Source of the DNA: a virus
IMG/VR virus record: IMGVR_UViG_3300024518_002892
Location: 1 to 24,251 of that record
Reading direction: 5' to 3' (one strand)
Length of the DNA stretch: 24,251 nt
The translations under genes and the position numbers were made by a program. Each line of letters begins with the position of its first letter. The stretch's first letter is position 1. The notes below the pieces were generated by a model. That model made no database searches. It was given only the letters and a program-made list of their open reading frames with translations, and was not told the DNA's origin. Shown piece after piece: positions 14,170 through 21,694 of the stretch.

Positions 14170-14805
14170 TTAATAATCGCGCAGCGTCCGGCCGGGCGAA
14201 ATGCCAGTTCCGGCACCCGACCCGCCGCTGCCAGATCCACCGGTCACACCGGCACCGGGCGCGCCCCAATTAAGCGGCGTGCTGTCAGCCACAAACTCAA
14301 AGATTTCATCGCCGGTGAAAATGGCTTCCTGATCGGCACCGTTGCGCCGATGCTCTGTCCGGCGAAGCGCCGCGCCGACGCCATCAAGGCAAGAGACGGT
14401 GATGTCGATTCCGTCTTCTTTCTCGGTGACAGACGGCTCATCGACCTTGCCAAAAAAGGCCAGCCAGGGGTCGGCAATGATGGCGTCAGTCGCCAGATCG
14501 AAGAAGCCCAGATAGATGTAGACATCGGAGCCGCGCACCAGCTCATTAAGGGCGTCCGCCTTGACTGAGGCATTGAGGCCGGAAAGCCCGATTTGCACCC
14601 TCCCGGCGCGCAATTCCGTAGCGCTTTCAAGCGGGCCGATGAAGCCCAGATCGCCGGCGCCGGTCCATGTCTGGCTGTCCCATGACAGTTCCCCGATGCC
14701 GGTGAAAAACCTCACGGTGCCGGAAGGCAAATCGAGCCGAACCATTGCGAAGGGCGCGTTCTGGGCGGCGGTGGTTTCAGCCTTGAAATTCGCTGTCTGG
14801 CTCAT
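14170..14805 (-). CDS. Tail-tip hub-type minor tail protein (GTA gp13-like position)
   Basis: 211 residues from ATG 14805 (ATGA overlap with the previous gene). Sequence features such as MVRLDLPSGTVRFFTGIGEL, WTGAGDLGFIGPLES, and a DITVSCLDGVGAALRRTEHRR ... GDEIFEFVADS stretch resemble minor tail proteins of the DUF2163 / hub type found at this position in alphaproteobacterial phages and GTAs. The C-terminus is a Gly/Ser-rich linker (GGSGSGGSGAGTG) ending in RTLRDY. It probably forms part of the baseplate hub linking distal tail protein and J-like protein. Family assignment is moderate. Confidence 0.7.
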   Translation of the reverse strand: MSQTANFKAETTAAQNAPFAMVRLDLPSGTVRFFTGIGELSWDSQTWTGAGDLGFIGPLESATELRAGRVQIGLSGLNASVKADALNELVRGSDVYIYLGFFDLATDAIIADPWLAFFGKVDEPSVTEKEDGIDITVSCLDGVGAALRRTEHRRNGADQEAIFTGDEIFEFVADSTPLNWGAPGAGVTGGSGSGGSGAGTGISPGRTLRDY

Positions 14806-15497
14806 CGCAGGAACTCCCGCAGTTTGAGACCAATCGAGCGCGTCCCGTTTACCCCGTCGAAGTCTTCCGCTGCCTGGTTATTGTCAGCGGCGATGAACTC
14901 ACCAGTGGCGCGCTCTATGATCAGCGCTGCATTGTCCGCCGGGCTGCGCCGGATCTTTGGGGAAAGCGTGATAGTCATGTCGCCGTTGCTGTCAGCGAAG
15001 CTGTCTGCCGTGACCATGTGAAGCTCACGGAAGGTGCCATTTTCAAACGCGATCCAGTCGCCTTTATTGAGGCCGTCGCCTTGACTCCAGCCATCCGTGT
15101 CAAGCGTCGTGCCGGTCTGCGAGCCGCCGTCAACTAGGGGCGTCGGGGTCGTCACCCAGCGGGCCGCATATTCCCCGGCGATAAAATCGAGCGAGAGGCT
15201 GGCCGATTGCGGGTGTTTGGGATTGACGGTTGCGTCATAGTAATCGACCGGGCGCGGGCAGTGTGGGCCGGCATAGATTGAACCGGAGACGCCATTGGCC
15301 TCGGTGAGCACAGAAAGCCACTCGCCGGCCTGCCGCCGGGACAGGGGCGGAAGCTCAATATCGAGCATCCACGTTGCCCCGAAGCGCGCGCTGGTCTGCG
15401 TGGCCCCGGTGATTGGGCTGACATGGCTTGCGCTATTGGCTGCGAGGCGGATATTGACACGGCGCGGGCCGGGCGCGGTTGGAAGGCTGGCAACCAT
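14802..15497 (-). CDS. Distal tail / minor tail protein
   Basis: 231 residues, ATG 15497 overlapping the tape measure stop codon. It starts MVASLPTAPGPRRVNIRLAA, has a beta-rich N-terminal half (ATWMLDIELPPLSRRQAGEW, VSGSIYAGPHCPRP) and a second half with KGDWIAFENGTFRELHMVTAD and MTITLSPKIRRSPAD, which looks like a barrel domain found in phage distal tail proteins. Its place directly after the tape measure gene is that of Dit (GTA gp12 position). It should form the ring joining the tail tube to the tip. Function rests mainly on context. Confidence 0.72.
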   Translation of the reverse strand: MVASLPTAPGPRRVNIRLAANSASHVSPITGATQTSARFGATWMLDIELPPLSRRQAGEWLSVLTEANGVSGSIYAGPHCPRPVDYYDATVNPKHPQSASLSLDFIAGEYAARWVTTPTPLVDGGSQTGTTLDTDGWSQGDGLNKGDWIAFENGTFRELHMVTADSFADSNGDMTITLSPKIRRSPADNAALIIERATGEFIAADNNQAAEDFDGVNGTRSIGLKLREFLR

Positions 15498-17305
15498 TAA
15501 ATCGCGCTCCTCATGCCTGACTGCTGCGTGACGGCTTCAACCGAAGCTGAGACCGATTGTTGCACCAAAGCCGGAGCGTTCTGCTGGAAGGCGCGGGCGA
15601 TCATCTGGGCGGTGCCCTCGGTCGCATATTTGGCGTCGATATTGATGATGGTGGGCGCCACGGCCTGCGAAGCCGATTTGGTCGCCGCGCTGGTCAGCCC
15701 GCCAGCGCTGGCCGTCCCGATAGCCCCGCCAAGCGCTCCGTCAAACAGGCCCTGCGTGAAATTGGCGATGGGCTGGGCTATCAGGTTGTTAAACGCGATG
15801 CGGGCCATGATCGACATGATCTCGCTGGCCAGGTCATTAAACGTCACCTTGATGCCGCGGGCCATATTGTCGAAGGCCGATCCTATAGCTTCGGTGACGG
15901 AATAGGCCGCGCGCTCGCTGTCGATTGTAAACCGGGAGAAGGCTTGCGCTGCCTCTTCCATGGCCTCGCGCGCCCGGCGCGCTGGTGCGTCCTGCTTGAT
16001 TTTGTTCTGCAGGGCGGTCTGCTCGGCCAGTTGGCGGCGCTCAGCCTCGACCGTGCGGGACAGTCCATTGAGATATTCATTAAGTTCGGCGGTCGCGGCG
16101 GCGCGGGATGCAGTGTTTGCATCAGTCGAGCCGGTGTTATTGTTTTGGGTCTCTGTCAGGCCATCAAGCTGCTCCCGAAGCTCGGCAAGGCGGTCGCCGA
16201 GGGCGCCGACGATTGTGAGCTGTGCGCCGATGCTGCCAGTATCTGCGCTTCCGTTTGCCTGTGGAAAGCTTTCGCTCAACCCATCCAGGAAGTCCGCTCC
16301 AAGGAATGAAGTAAGCGAGCCTAAGCTTTGCGCCCCGCGGCGCTCATTGCGCTCGATGGTATCCCAGTAGCTTTCCAGCGCTTGCTCGATGGCGGTGATT
16401 TCAGCCTCGATAGCCCCGGCCGTCTCCGGGTTGAACTGGTCCTCAGCAAAGGTGCGACCGAACGTGTCGAACATATTGCCGAGGAACACACCCACGCGTT
16501 CAAGATGCGGCACAATGTCTATTGCCCACTGCATCATAACGCGGGCGGCGGGCATAAAGCTGTCACCGATAGCCACTGCGGCATCGCGCAATTCCGCTTG
16601 CAGGGCGCGATATTGATTCGTGGCGCTGTCCGCGGTGCGCGCGGCATCACCTTGGGCGTCTGACGTTCCCGCCATGATGATATTCAGGCGGGCCATTGCC
16701 ATCTGCTGCGCAGTGGCGGCGTCTGTGCCGCCCCGAATGCCCATATTAAGAAGCTCGGCTTCCAGCGCAGCCTGATTGATAATCACGCCATAGCGGCGCA
16801 CGGTCTCATGGTTGCCGACCAGCGCCGATTGCAGCGCGCGAACGGTCTCGGGCTCGCTTTCATTGTTGAAGCTGGCCAGATCGACCGCAAGCTGGGTCAG
16901 CGTCTGCGAGAATTGCGCAGCCTCAGCCCGGGCAAAGCCGAGCGGAACAAAGGTGTCTTGGAAGGTCGAAAGGTATTGCTCGAAGGCAATCGAGGAGCGA
17001 GATACCGCGTCAGCGGTGGTCTGCGCCCATTCGCGCACCCCGTCCGCGCTGTCACGAAAAACCGCGTCGAACTTGGACCGGATTTCCTCAGCGCCCGCAG
17101 CCTCGCGAACCGCCAAACCGACGCCGGCCGCAACCGCAGCGGCCATGATAGCGCCGATCTGGGCAAACCGGCGACCCAAGGCCGCAAAGTCCGCGCCCAT
17201 GCGATCAGTTGCCCGGCCGGTTGCCGCTTGAGCCTGACGAAGCGCGACATCAAGGTCACGCATATCGCCGGTAATGTGGACTTTGACTTCGCCCGCGCTG
17301 ACCAT
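15497..17305 (-). CDS. Tail tape measure protein
   Basis: 602 residues, ATG 17305. The N-terminal region is a coiled coil (MRDLDVALRQAQAATGRATD), followed by hydrophobic stretches (IGAIMAAAVAAGVGLAV) and the conserved tape-measure pattern ...SIAFEQYLSTFQDTFVPLGFA...FSQTLTQLAVDLASFN (split here), TVRALQSALVGNHETVRRYG and ALEAELLNMGI, typical of phage tape measures. The C-terminal part resembles the lambda H-type tail region (MARGIKVTFNDLASEIMSIM). It sets tail length and may exit with the DNA. By the usual ~0.15 nm per residue, 602 residues suggest a tail near 90 nm. It overlaps the next gene by one base (TAATG-type). Confidence 0.9.
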   Translation of the reverse strand: MVSAGEVKVHITGDMRDLDVALRQAQAATGRATDRMGADFAALGRRFAQIGAIMAAAVAAGVGLAVREAAGAEEIRSKFDAVFRDSADGVREWAQTTADAVSRSSIAFEQYLSTFQDTFVPLGFARAEAAQFSQTLTQLAVDLASFNNESEPETVRALQSALVGNHETVRRYGVIINQAALEAELLNMGIRGGTDAATAQQMAMARLNIIMAGTSDAQGDAARTADSATNQYRALQAELRDAAVAIGDSFMPAARVMMQWAIDIVPHLERVGVFLGNMFDTFGRTFAEDQFNPETAGAIEAEITAIEQALESYWDTIERNERRGAQSLGSLTSFLGADFLDGLSESFPQANGSADTGSIGAQLTIVGALGDRLAELREQLDGLTETQNNNTGSTDANTASRAAATAELNEYLNGLSRTVEAERRQLAEQTALQNKIKQDAPARRAREAMEEAAQAFSRFTIDSERAAYSVTEAIGSAFDNMARGIKVTFNDLASEIMSIMARIAFNNLIAQPIANFTQGLFDGALGGAIGTASAGGLTSAATKSASQAVAPTIINIDAKYATEGTAQMIARAFQQNAPALVQQSVSASVEAVTQQSGMRSAI

Positions 17306-17308
17306 TGC

Positions 17309-17578
17309 TTAACCCTTTTGCCGCGCCTCATCCCATGCGATGGCCGCTTCGATTTCTTCCATCGTAGGGAGATCGGGCTTTGCGCCCCCGTGAAACTCGG
17401 CAAAGCCCTCAGCCGCCGCGATCCATTCGACAACGCTCATAGCCCAGAAGTCGGCCGGGCGAAGGCCCATCTTGCCAATTCCAAGCGCGATCCAGCCGCG
17501 CCAAGGGATGGCGTCTAGGTCTTCGCCCCGTCGCCGTTTCCCGGTTTGTCCTCGCCGGCAAATGCCGCCGAGACACAA
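17309..17578 (-). CDS. Tail assembly chaperone, downstream frame (GTA gp10.1/gpT-like)
   Basis: The open frame runs from ATG 17578, but the first 14 codons are only shadow of the upstream chaperone. The conserved part is AIPWRGWIALGIGKMGLRPADFWAMSVVEW, matching the Phage_TAC_6 / GTA orf10.1 pattern (W..LM..g...L.P..FW.mt..E). This begins before any plausible in-frame start codon (the next ATG, 17470, would cut the domain). The frame is -1 relative to the upstream gene, and a GGGAAAC slippery site lies in the overlap (17536-17542). The likely product is a 178-residue fusion (103 residues of the upstream protein + 75 from here), as lambda gpG-gpGT. It helps load tail tube protein on the tape measure. 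Confidence 0.8.
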   Translation of the reverse strand: MCLGGICRRGQTGKRRRGEDLDAIPWRGWIALGIGKMGLRPADFWAMSVVEWIAAAEGFAEFHGGAKPDLPTMEEIEAAIAWDEARQKG

Positions 17579-17844
17579 GCCCCAACCGCCGTGGCAAGAC
17601 CGCCCAGGTCATTGCAATTGCGAAGTGCGGAGAGATCAGACGCCCCACCCGCCTTGGCGAACGCCTCAGCGCAAGCCAGCAGAACCCGCACAGAGACCGA
17701 ACCGGACTGCATGCCGGCCGCAATTTCTGGAAAGGGCTTGTCGAGGGTGTCTTCAATGTCTGCGAGCGCGCCAAGATTGGCGACGAAGACAAACGCCTCG
17801 CCGCCGATCTCGACCCGCACTTCGCCGCGTGCCTTATTGGCCAT
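17515..17844 (-). CDS. Tail assembly chaperone, upstream frame (GTA gp10/gpG-like)
   Basis: 109 residues from ATG 17844. GEVRVEIGGEAFVFVANLGALADIE and a following amphipathic helix match the GTA-gp10 / Phage_TAC_11 family. It lies between the major tail protein and the tape measure, the standard place for the tail assembly chaperone. Near its end, the codons CCG GGA AAC form the heptamer G-GGA-AAC, allowing part of the ribosomes to shift -1 into the downstream frame. The unshifted protein ends at TAG 17515. Confidence 0.85.
   Translation of the reverse strand: MANKARGEVRVEIGGEAFVFVANLGALADIEDTLDKPFPEIAAGMQSGSVSVRVLLACAEAFAKAGGASDLSALRNCNDLGGLATAVGACVSAAFAGEDKPGNGDGAKT
17536..17542 (-). promoter_or_regulatory. 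Predicted -1 ribosomal frameshift site GGGAAAC
   Basis: Minus-strand heptamer GGGAAAC is in the correct X-XXY-YYZ phase for the upstream chaperone (CCG GGA AAC) and differs from the lambda G/T site (GGGAAAG) only in the last base. Downstream GC-rich sequence (GGCGACGGGGCG) could add pausing. The downstream frame is exactly -1. Confidence 0.75.
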
Positions 17845-17853
17845 CTATTGCCC

Positions 17854-18261
17854 CTATGCCGCCGAGAAGGCCCAGGCGTCACCGGACTGCAGCGAGATCG
17901 AGAACTCGCCGCCGCCCTCATAGGCGCCGCTGTGCGAAAGATCGGTGATGATGAAACCGCCTTCATAGGTGCCGAAATCGGGAATGAGGATCTGGAAGTC
18001 GCGCAGCGTGCCAGCCTCGAAATCGGTCTGCAGGGCGGCATCGGCGGCTGCGTCGGTGAAGATGCCGGAAAAAGACACGTCCAGAGTTTTCTTGCCGGCG
18101 GTCGAAAGCAGTTCGCGAGCAAAGCCCGAGCTGTCTGCATTGGTGACATCAACCGGCATGCGGTTCATGCGCATTTCCAGCGAGCGCATGCCAGCAATGG
18201 TGGTGAAGGTCGAAGAAATATCGATCTTGAGAAGGTAAGCGAGACCTTTTTGAGCGGCCAT
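17854..18261 (-). CDS. Major tail (tube) protein
   Basis: 135 residues from ATG 18261. The sequence MAAQKGLAYLLKIDISSTFTTIAGMRS, then TLDVSFSGIFTDAAADAAL and the C-terminal FGTYEGGFIITDLSHSGAYE match the TP901-1/GTA gp9-type major tail protein, which forms the stacked hexameric rings of the tail tube. Length (~135 aa) fits this family. It lies between the tail terminator and the tail assembly chaperones, with only a few bases between genes. Confidence 0.9.
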   Translation of the reverse strand: MAAQKGLAYLLKIDISSTFTTIAGMRSLEMRMNRMPVDVTNADSSGFARELLSTAGKKTLDVSFSGIFTDAAADAALQTDFEAGTLRDFQILIPDFGTYEGGFIITDLSHSGAYEGGGEFSISLQSGDAWAFSAA

Positions 18262-18272
18262 GATTTAAGCTC

Positions 18273-18818
18273 CTAGTTGGAAGGGCTGATGAGAGCGCGG
18301 AACGTCACGACACCGCTGATGGATTGGCCCCGCGCTTTGCCAAGCACGACACCGCCCGCCGGATCATCATTTAGCCCAGGAATGATGGCGGCCGAGACAT
18401 AGCGACAGGACACCAGCCGCTTGTCCGCAGCCGGTGCGACCCGCATGGGGCCTGTCAGAAAATCAAGTGAGACAGTTTCGCCTTCCGCCGGGCTGGCGTT
18501 CAGGTCAAAGCCGTCGCGATGGGTGAGCACATCACGAATGCGCTCGATAGCCTTGGACACGTCCAGCGCGCCCGTTGCAGATCCAGACTTGCCACGCTCG
18601 AAATGGGCCGCAACCTGAAACTGGATCTCATCGCCGTCAAAGTCCGCAGCGCTCCAATCGGTCGCGCTCACGAATGACAAGGTGACGTAGGGCAGGCTTT
18701 GATTGTCGGGAGCATCAAGGGTGAAGACATTTGCTGTCCCGCCCATGAATCCGGCCAGCAGGCCGTCGCCCGTCAAAGCTGCCCTGACGGTTTCCAGTAG
18801 TGGCAATCCTGAGAGCAT
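18273..18818 (-). CDS. Tail terminator protein (DUF3168-type)
   Basis: 181 residues from ATG 18818, starting 2 bp after the stop of the gp10-like gene. LPYVTLSFVSATDWSAADFDGDEIQFQVAAHFER plus AIERIRDVLTH has the 'P.Y.t.g...' then 'v..w....g..ea..i...v...L' pattern of DUF3168 tail terminators (GTA gp8 position). It would cap the tail tube and join it to the head. The protein is longer than typical (~130-140 aa), with extra C-terminal strands (GLNDDPAGGVVLGKARG). The assignment uses both sequence pattern and position. Confidence 0.75.
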   Translation of the reverse strand: MLSGLPLLETVRAALTGDGLLAGFMGGTANVFTLDAPDNQSLPYVTLSFVSATDWSAADFDGDEIQFQVAAHFERGKSGSATGALDVSKAIERIRDVLTHRDGFDLNASPAEGETVSLDFLTGPMRVAPAADKRLVSCRYVSAAIIPGLNDDPAGGVVLGKARGQSISGVVTFRALISPSN

Positions 18819-18820
18819 GA

Positions 18821-19249
18821 CTAGGGCCTTTGAAGAATACGGCGAGCTGCCCAGAGGACAATCTGATGAATGCGCCCCTCGTTTTCCTGCAGGCCGCGGC
18901 GCATGAAGGGGCGCCCGCCGCGGGCCGGGTCTTTGAACTCCAGCCGCTCGGCATAGGGTGCGCGCGCCACCACGTCCGCGCCTTCTTTGCGGCGATCGGT
19001 CGAAATGGAAGAGGCAAGAACGCCCATATCTGTCATCGGGTATTCGCCCGGCGCCGAAGCGCGGGAGGCACCGTTGGCGCGAAGCCGCCCGGTGGCCGGG
19101 CCTTGATTGAGCGCCGTGACAATGTGGCGTTCAAGATCCAAAGCGGCAACGTGTGAGGCCTCTTGAATGACCTTGCGCTGGAAACGCTGGCTGACCTTCT
19201 CCAGCTCGATCCTGAGCTCTGCAACACCCGTGATACGAGCGCCGGGCAT
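18821..19249 (-). CDS. HK97 gp10-like head-tail joining/tail completion protein
   Basis: 142 residues from ATG 19249, which overlaps the preceding TGA (TGATG). The start is MPGARITGVAELRIELEKVSQ, then ASHVAALDLERHIVTALNQG, RLRANGASRASAPGEYPMTDMG and PYAERLEFKDPARGGRPFMRRGL. This is the HK97-gp10/'phage virion morphogenesis' pattern (helix, then 'aP.geyP...tG.L..si', 'YA..lEfG', 'rPf...a'). The family connects the head closure to the tail terminator. It lies immediately upstream of the tail terminator gene, the usual order. Confidence 0.82.
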   Translation of the reverse strand: MPGARITGVAELRIELEKVSQRFQRKVIQEASHVAALDLERHIVTALNQGPATGRLRANGASRASAPGEYPMTDMGVLASSISTDRRKEGADVVARAPYAERLEFKDPARGGRPFMRRGLQENEGRIHQIVLWAARRILQRP

Positions 19250-19530
19250 CACATGAACCCTTGCTCGCCTTCGGGGGTGATCCGATAGGCCGCCGCGTCC
19301 GGGTATTCGACCGGCAAGAGGATCACAAACGGCGCTGAGCGCGTGCCCGGGGTTTCGACTGTCTGCTCTCCTGTATCCGGGTCCGGGTCGCTCATAACCG
19401 GCTGTGTCAGCCATACACCGCGCTCGGAGCGCAGAAAGGCGCCTGCCGTGAGCTCGTCACCATTCCAGACATCGGGCAATTCCTGCCCGCATGTGGCGGC
19501 GTCTTCAAAGGCGTAGAAATAGCCAGTCAT
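19249..19530 (-). CDS. Hypothetical protein, head-tail region (93 aa)
   Basis: Not recognised. It starts at ATG 19530, 2 bp after the stop of the spike-like gene, and its TGA overlaps the gp10-like start. Begins MTGYFYAFEDAATCGQELPD, with WNGDELTAGAFLRSERGVWL in the middle and a Pro-rich C-terminal half (TPGTRSAPFVILLPVEYP). It is acidic with no membrane span. Position suggests a small virion or assembly protein, or a partner of the preceding fiber. Confidence 0.6.
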   Translation of the reverse strand: MTGYFYAFEDAATCGQELPDVWNGDELTAGAFLRSERGVWLTQPVMSDPDPDTGEQTVETPGTRSAPFVILLPVEYPDAAAYRITPEGEQGFM

Positions 19531-19532
19531 GA

Positions 19533-20762
19533 TCAGTTACCTACCAAGGCTTCTAGCTCTGCGTTTGACACACGGCGCGGCAAGTAGCGGAAATCCTGCA
19601 GATAGAATTGAGCAGGCGATCCGCCAGCAGGCGCTTGCCCAAAAACAATACCGCTCGCCAAAGTCGGTAGGGTCATGGAGGCGTCAGTGATTTGCGTTGC
19701 GCCGCTCACTGACAACGCGCCGTTATTGGTGTCAGCGCCAAGAGCAAAGCTGAATGCTGTGCCGAGTGCCAAACTTGCGTCTGTGGAGGCTGCGCTCCAT
19801 TGGGTCACGCCGCCAAAATTGACAAAAGCTGCGAGCTCATCAGAGCCGGAAAGACTTACAGTGATCCGGTTGTTGTTATCAGCGCCACTGGAAACCAAGG
19901 CGCCGCTAAAATACTGCACCGGCTTGATCTTCGCGTAAAAGCTGTTTTCCCCGTCATTTTCCCAGGCGCCACCAGCAATACTGATCACGTCATCAGCGCG
20001 CGTTGACACAGCAGGGCTTGCCTCGACAGGCCTGACCGGGCTTGTGGGATATGCTTTGTTTTCGCACTGCGGCAGGTAGACACGAAGAACAAAACTCACC
20101 GCCCCGGACGCCGCAAAGTCAACGCGAAAGCCCGTTGTGATCGCATTGCATGTATTGGAAATGGTGGCAGTATCTGCGAACCGGCGGTGAGAGCTGTCCA
20201 GCGATGCCGAAAAGAGCGAATCGGTCCCCAGCTCTTGCGCCGTGGCTCCCGACAGAAAAGCCACAACCCGGCTTCTGATTTGTGACACTCCGGTAAGGTC
20301 GCCGCTAACGAGCCGCATCCCCACCGAACTCGTCCAAGTTTCGCCACTCGCCGCTGCCGTTTGCGTTGTGCTTTCAAAGCGAATTTCCGCGACCTTGCTA
20401 TTTGCGGTGCCGCTGTATCCGAAGTCCACATACGGCCAGTCGTTTTCAACCCCGCTTCCTTCAATTGTATAGGTGACGGTGGAAGAGCCTTGCAGAAACG
20501 AAGTCCAGTTGGTCGGCAGCGAACCACCTGAACCAATTGTTCCCACGACCGCACCCTCGCCACGAGGGTTGCGAATTTCGTTAGTCGTGCCGGTGCGCTC
20601 GATCAGAACGCCCGCCGTAGGGTGGATCGCCGCAGCGCCGGAGGCGTATTCAGTCAGCGTGCCAACCGCGCTGGCATTGGTAAAATCCCAGCCGCCCGCA
20701 TCGGTCTTTTTAGACGCGCGGCTGACGGTCGCCAGGTTTGCAAAACTGGACGTGATAGCCAT
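19533..20762 (-). CDS. Head spike/fiber-like protein with lectin-type C-terminus
   Basis: 409 residues from ATG 20762; a longer frame to 21119 is open but its first 118 residues are low-complexity shadow of the adjacent closure gene. The N-terminus has TTNEIRNPRGEGAVVG ... LPTNW, a signature I recall from proteins labelled 'phage head spike fiber domain-containing'. The central part is beta-rich (WTSSVGMRLVSGDLTGVSQI). The C-terminal ~140 residues look like a LamG/concanavalin-type carbohydrate-binding jelly roll (ENSFYAKIKPV, NNNRITVSLSGSDELAAF, ending YLPRRVSNAELEALV). It would bind surface glycans or decorate the capsid. Base composition seems less GC-rich than its neighbours, suggesting a mobile fiber module. 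Confidence 0.7.
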   Translation of the reverse strand: MAITSSFANLATVSRASKKTDAGGWDFTNASAVGTLTEYASGAAAIHPTAGVLIERTGTTNEIRNPRGEGAVVGTIGSGGSLPTNWTSFLQGSSTVTYTIEGSGVENDWPYVDFGYSGTANSKVAEIRFESTTQTAAASGETWTSSVGMRLVSGDLTGVSQIRSRVVAFLSGATAQELGTDSLFSASLDSSHRRFADTATISNTCNAITTGFRVDFAASGAVSFVLRVYLPQCENKAYPTSPVRPVEASPAVSTRADDVISIAGGAWENDGENSFYAKIKPVQYFSGALVSSGADNNNRITVSLSGSDELAAFVNFGGVTQWSAASTDASLALGTAFSFALGADTNNGALSVSGATQITDASMTLPTLASGIVFGQAPAGGSPAQFYLQDFRYLPRRVSNAELEALVGN

Positions 20763-20778
20763 TGAATCTGTCCTTGAA

Positions 20779-21132
20779 TTAGCGGGCCTGACAGACCCAT
20801 GTCGCAGCCGCGGGGTCGCGCTGGACCGTGATAATTTCGTAATCGGTGCCTTCCGCTGTCTCGGTGTCGCCAACCTCTGGGTCAGCCGACAGGGACGCGG
20901 TGAAAAGCGTGATTTTGCGGTCAGTGATCGGGATGCCGCCCATCTGCCGGGCGGTCGCCGCGTAGTCTTCAATGAAGCCGCGCCCGGTCGTGTCCGTCGT
21001 GGCTTGCGTATAGCCGCCATAGGCGTCAACAGTCGCCGCGCCGCGCTTCTTGAGGGTGATGTCCCAAGTCGTCCCGCCGACGCCATTGGCGGCGCTGTAG
21101 ACGATGCCGGCAATATCATCGAGAAGCGCCAT
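20779..21132 (-). CDS. Head closure (stopper)-type protein
   Basis: 117 residues, ATG 21132 overlapping the stop of the connector gene. It has GIVYSAANGVGGTTWDITLKK, GAATVDAYGGYTQATTDTTG (Gly/Thr loop) and KITLFTASLSADPEVGDTE, then DYEIITVQRDPAAATWVCQAR. The 'tlt....g.........g......d...l........P..gD.v...g..y.v..v...p....y....r' layout is that of small barrel proteins acting as head closure or stopper rings. Position after the connector fits. Family assignment is by pattern only. Confidence 0.7.
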   Translation of the reverse strand: MALLDDIAGIVYSAANGVGGTTWDITLKKRGAATVDAYGGYTQATTDTTGRGFIEDYAATARQMGGIPITDRKITLFTASLSADPEVGDTETAEGTDYEIITVQRDPAAATWVCQAR

Positions 21133-21635
21133 TAGGACTTCACCAGCGCAATAGCGGATGCGCCGACGCGAGCCGTCACAATCGGAGTAAGCATGCGCTC
21201 AGCGCGGTCGAATGCCTTCTGAACAGAAAAACCGGCCTCGAACTCGACCTCGACTGAACCGGCTTTGACCCGGCTGGCCCGGTCATTGCGCGAGACAGTG
21301 ACGAGCAGATCAGCAGACAGGGCCTCCCGCGCAAGCTCAGCGGTCGCGTTCTCCAAGAGGCTCGGCACGCGGTTATCGAGCTGCCGGTCCTCGTGGTCAT
21401 AGGCGCCAGATCGGGGCCAGCCGAGCGCCTGCGTGGCAGATGAAATGACACCCACCCAGCGGAAAGTCGCGTCAAGATATTCAGTGGCCTTGCGCAGCGC
21501 GGCTTCCTTGGCCGGGTCCGTGGCAGCGCTCCAGGTCGTGTCAGCCCGGTTCGACCAGTAGGTGTCCGCATCCGCGACGGACAGATATGATTCAGCCGAC
21601 GCAAGGCCGGTGCCGTCTTCGGTCACAAGTGCCAT
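21132..21635 (-). CDS. Head-tail connector/adaptor protein
   Basis: 167 residues. MALVTEDGTGLASAESYLSVADADTYW, KEAALRKATEYLDATFRWVG and SSATQALGWPRSG are characteristic of the phage head-tail adaptor family often labelled 'DnaT-like ssDNA-binding protein' in databases ('AnSYvsvaeaday...t...k..aL..At.ylD...w.G....t.QaL.WPR.g'). The rest is helical. It should form the ring below the portal. GAGGT lies 5' of the ATG. The gene follows the coat gene, from which a hairpin at 21655-21680 separates it. Confidence 0.85.
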   Translation of the reverse strand: MALVTEDGTGLASAESYLSVADADTYWSNRADTTWSAATDPAKEAALRKATEYLDATFRWVGVISSATQALGWPRSGAYDHEDRQLDNRVPSLLENATAELAREALSADLLVTVSRNDRASRVKAGSVEVEFEAGFSVQKAFDRAERMLTPIVTARVGASAIALVKS

Positions 21636-21654
21636 GTGGTAGACCTCATAGAAA

Positions 21655-21680
21655 CGGGGGCGAGCCGAAACCCGCCCCCG
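21655..21680 (-). terminator. Hairpin after the coat gene (possible weak terminator)
   Basis: An 8-bp perfect GC stem (CGGGGGCG at minus 21680-21673 pairing with CGCCCCCG, 21662-21655) with a 10-nt loop lies 15 bp after the coat stop codon. It is followed by TTTCT rather than a long T run, so termination would be partial. It may lower expression of connector and tail genes relative to coat, or protect the coat mRNA 3' end. Confidence 0.5.
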
Positions 21681-21694
21681 GCTTCAAACGTGGG

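Noticed and set aside
20763-21119. 118-residue N-terminal extension of the spike-like gene
   Set aside because: It overlaps the head closure gene in another frame and reads as Arg/Ser/Pro-rich shadow sequence; ATG 20762 starts the recognisable protein.
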